This document shows positions 6,168 to 6,251 of a DNA stretch of 6,251 nucleotides, piece by piece (within the stretch, counting starts at the first letter, position 1; each line of letters opens with the position of its first letter). The translations under genes were made by a program, and so were the position numbers. The stretch covers positions 1 through 6,251 of the forward strand of contig CATZYB010000149.1 in assembly GCA_958426095.1 (NCBI GenBank), in the 5' to 3' direction. The DNA comes from an uncultured Lachnospiraceae bacterium. Lineage in GTDB: Bacteria > Bacillota > Clostridia > Lachnospirales > Lachnospiraceae. A model generated the notes under the pieces. It saw nothing but the letters and a program-made list of their open reading frames with translations, was not told the DNA's origin and made no database searches.

Positions 6168-6251
6168 TGAAATAAAGTGATATGCACTGAAAATTGCAGG
6201 ACATGTATGGAAAAACTATAGATTTAGATTTGAACTTGTGGCTTTAACTAA
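6168..6251. other. 3' flank, no gene recognised
   Basis: These 84 nt after the priming transferase are AT-rich and hold no convincing reading frame or terminator hairpin. TTGCAG (6194-6199) and TATAGA (6217-6222) are spaced 17 nt and could be a weak promoter for a gene beyond the window, but TTGCAG matches the -35 consensus at only three of six positions. The absence of a terminator leaves open that the operon continues. Confidence 0.3.

Noticed and set aside
6203..6247. ATG with 14 codons then TAA in the 3' flank
   Set aside because: It is too short, has no ribosome site of note, and its product (MYGKTIDLDLNLWL) resembles nothing known.

Overview
The window looks like the start of a capsule or exopolysaccharide locus from a low-to-mid-GC Firmicute. 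A Clostridia member, probably of Lachnospiraceae type, fits best. That placement is inferred from the split CpsB/CpsD/CpsC phosphoregulatory system, a class B sortase with an SPKTG substrate, strong AAGGAG-type ribosome sites and the style of the proteins; no 16S rRNA or other marker is present. All seven genes are on the + strand and appear intact.

Region 1 (1-2204) is the tyrosine phosphoregulatory module of polysaccharide synthesis: a PHP-type protein-tyrosine phosphatase (CpsB/Wzh), a cytoplasmic BY-kinase with a tyrosine-rich tail (CpsD/Wze), and its membrane adaptor and chain-length regulator (CpsC/Wzd, Wzz family). The kinase comes before the adaptor, the reverse of the classic pneumococcal order. 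Region 2 (2205-3963) is a wall-anchoring pair: a class B sortase starting directly after the cpsC stop codon, and a LytR-CpsA-Psr (LCP) protein whose start overlaps the sortase end by 11 nt. The spacing from cpsB to the LCP gene is tight (gaps of 15, 14 and 0 nt, then an overlap), so these five genes very likely form one transcript.

Region 3 (about 3947-4667) is a self-contained unit: a plausible extended -10 promoter, a strong ribosome site, a gene for a small secreted protein ending in an SPKTG sorting signal, and a clear intrinsic terminator. This protein is the obvious candidate substrate of the sortase two genes upstream. Its codon use differs from its neighbours (8 of 11 Ile codons are ATC and none ATA, against 3 of 27 ATC and 10 of 27 ATA in the LCP gene), which fits high expression. 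Region 4 (4716-6167) encodes the membrane sugar-1-phosphate transferase that starts polymer synthesis on undecaprenyl phosphate. It presumably opens the glycosyltransferase part of the locus beyond the window. The last 84 nt hold no gene I can support.

Together the genes suggest a module that starts a polymer (priming transferase), controls its length and export (CpsB/C/D), fixes it to the wall (LCP), and fixes a small abundant protein to the same wall (sortase plus SPKTG protein). The sortase/substrate pair inside the capsule regulatory operon is the most interesting aspect.
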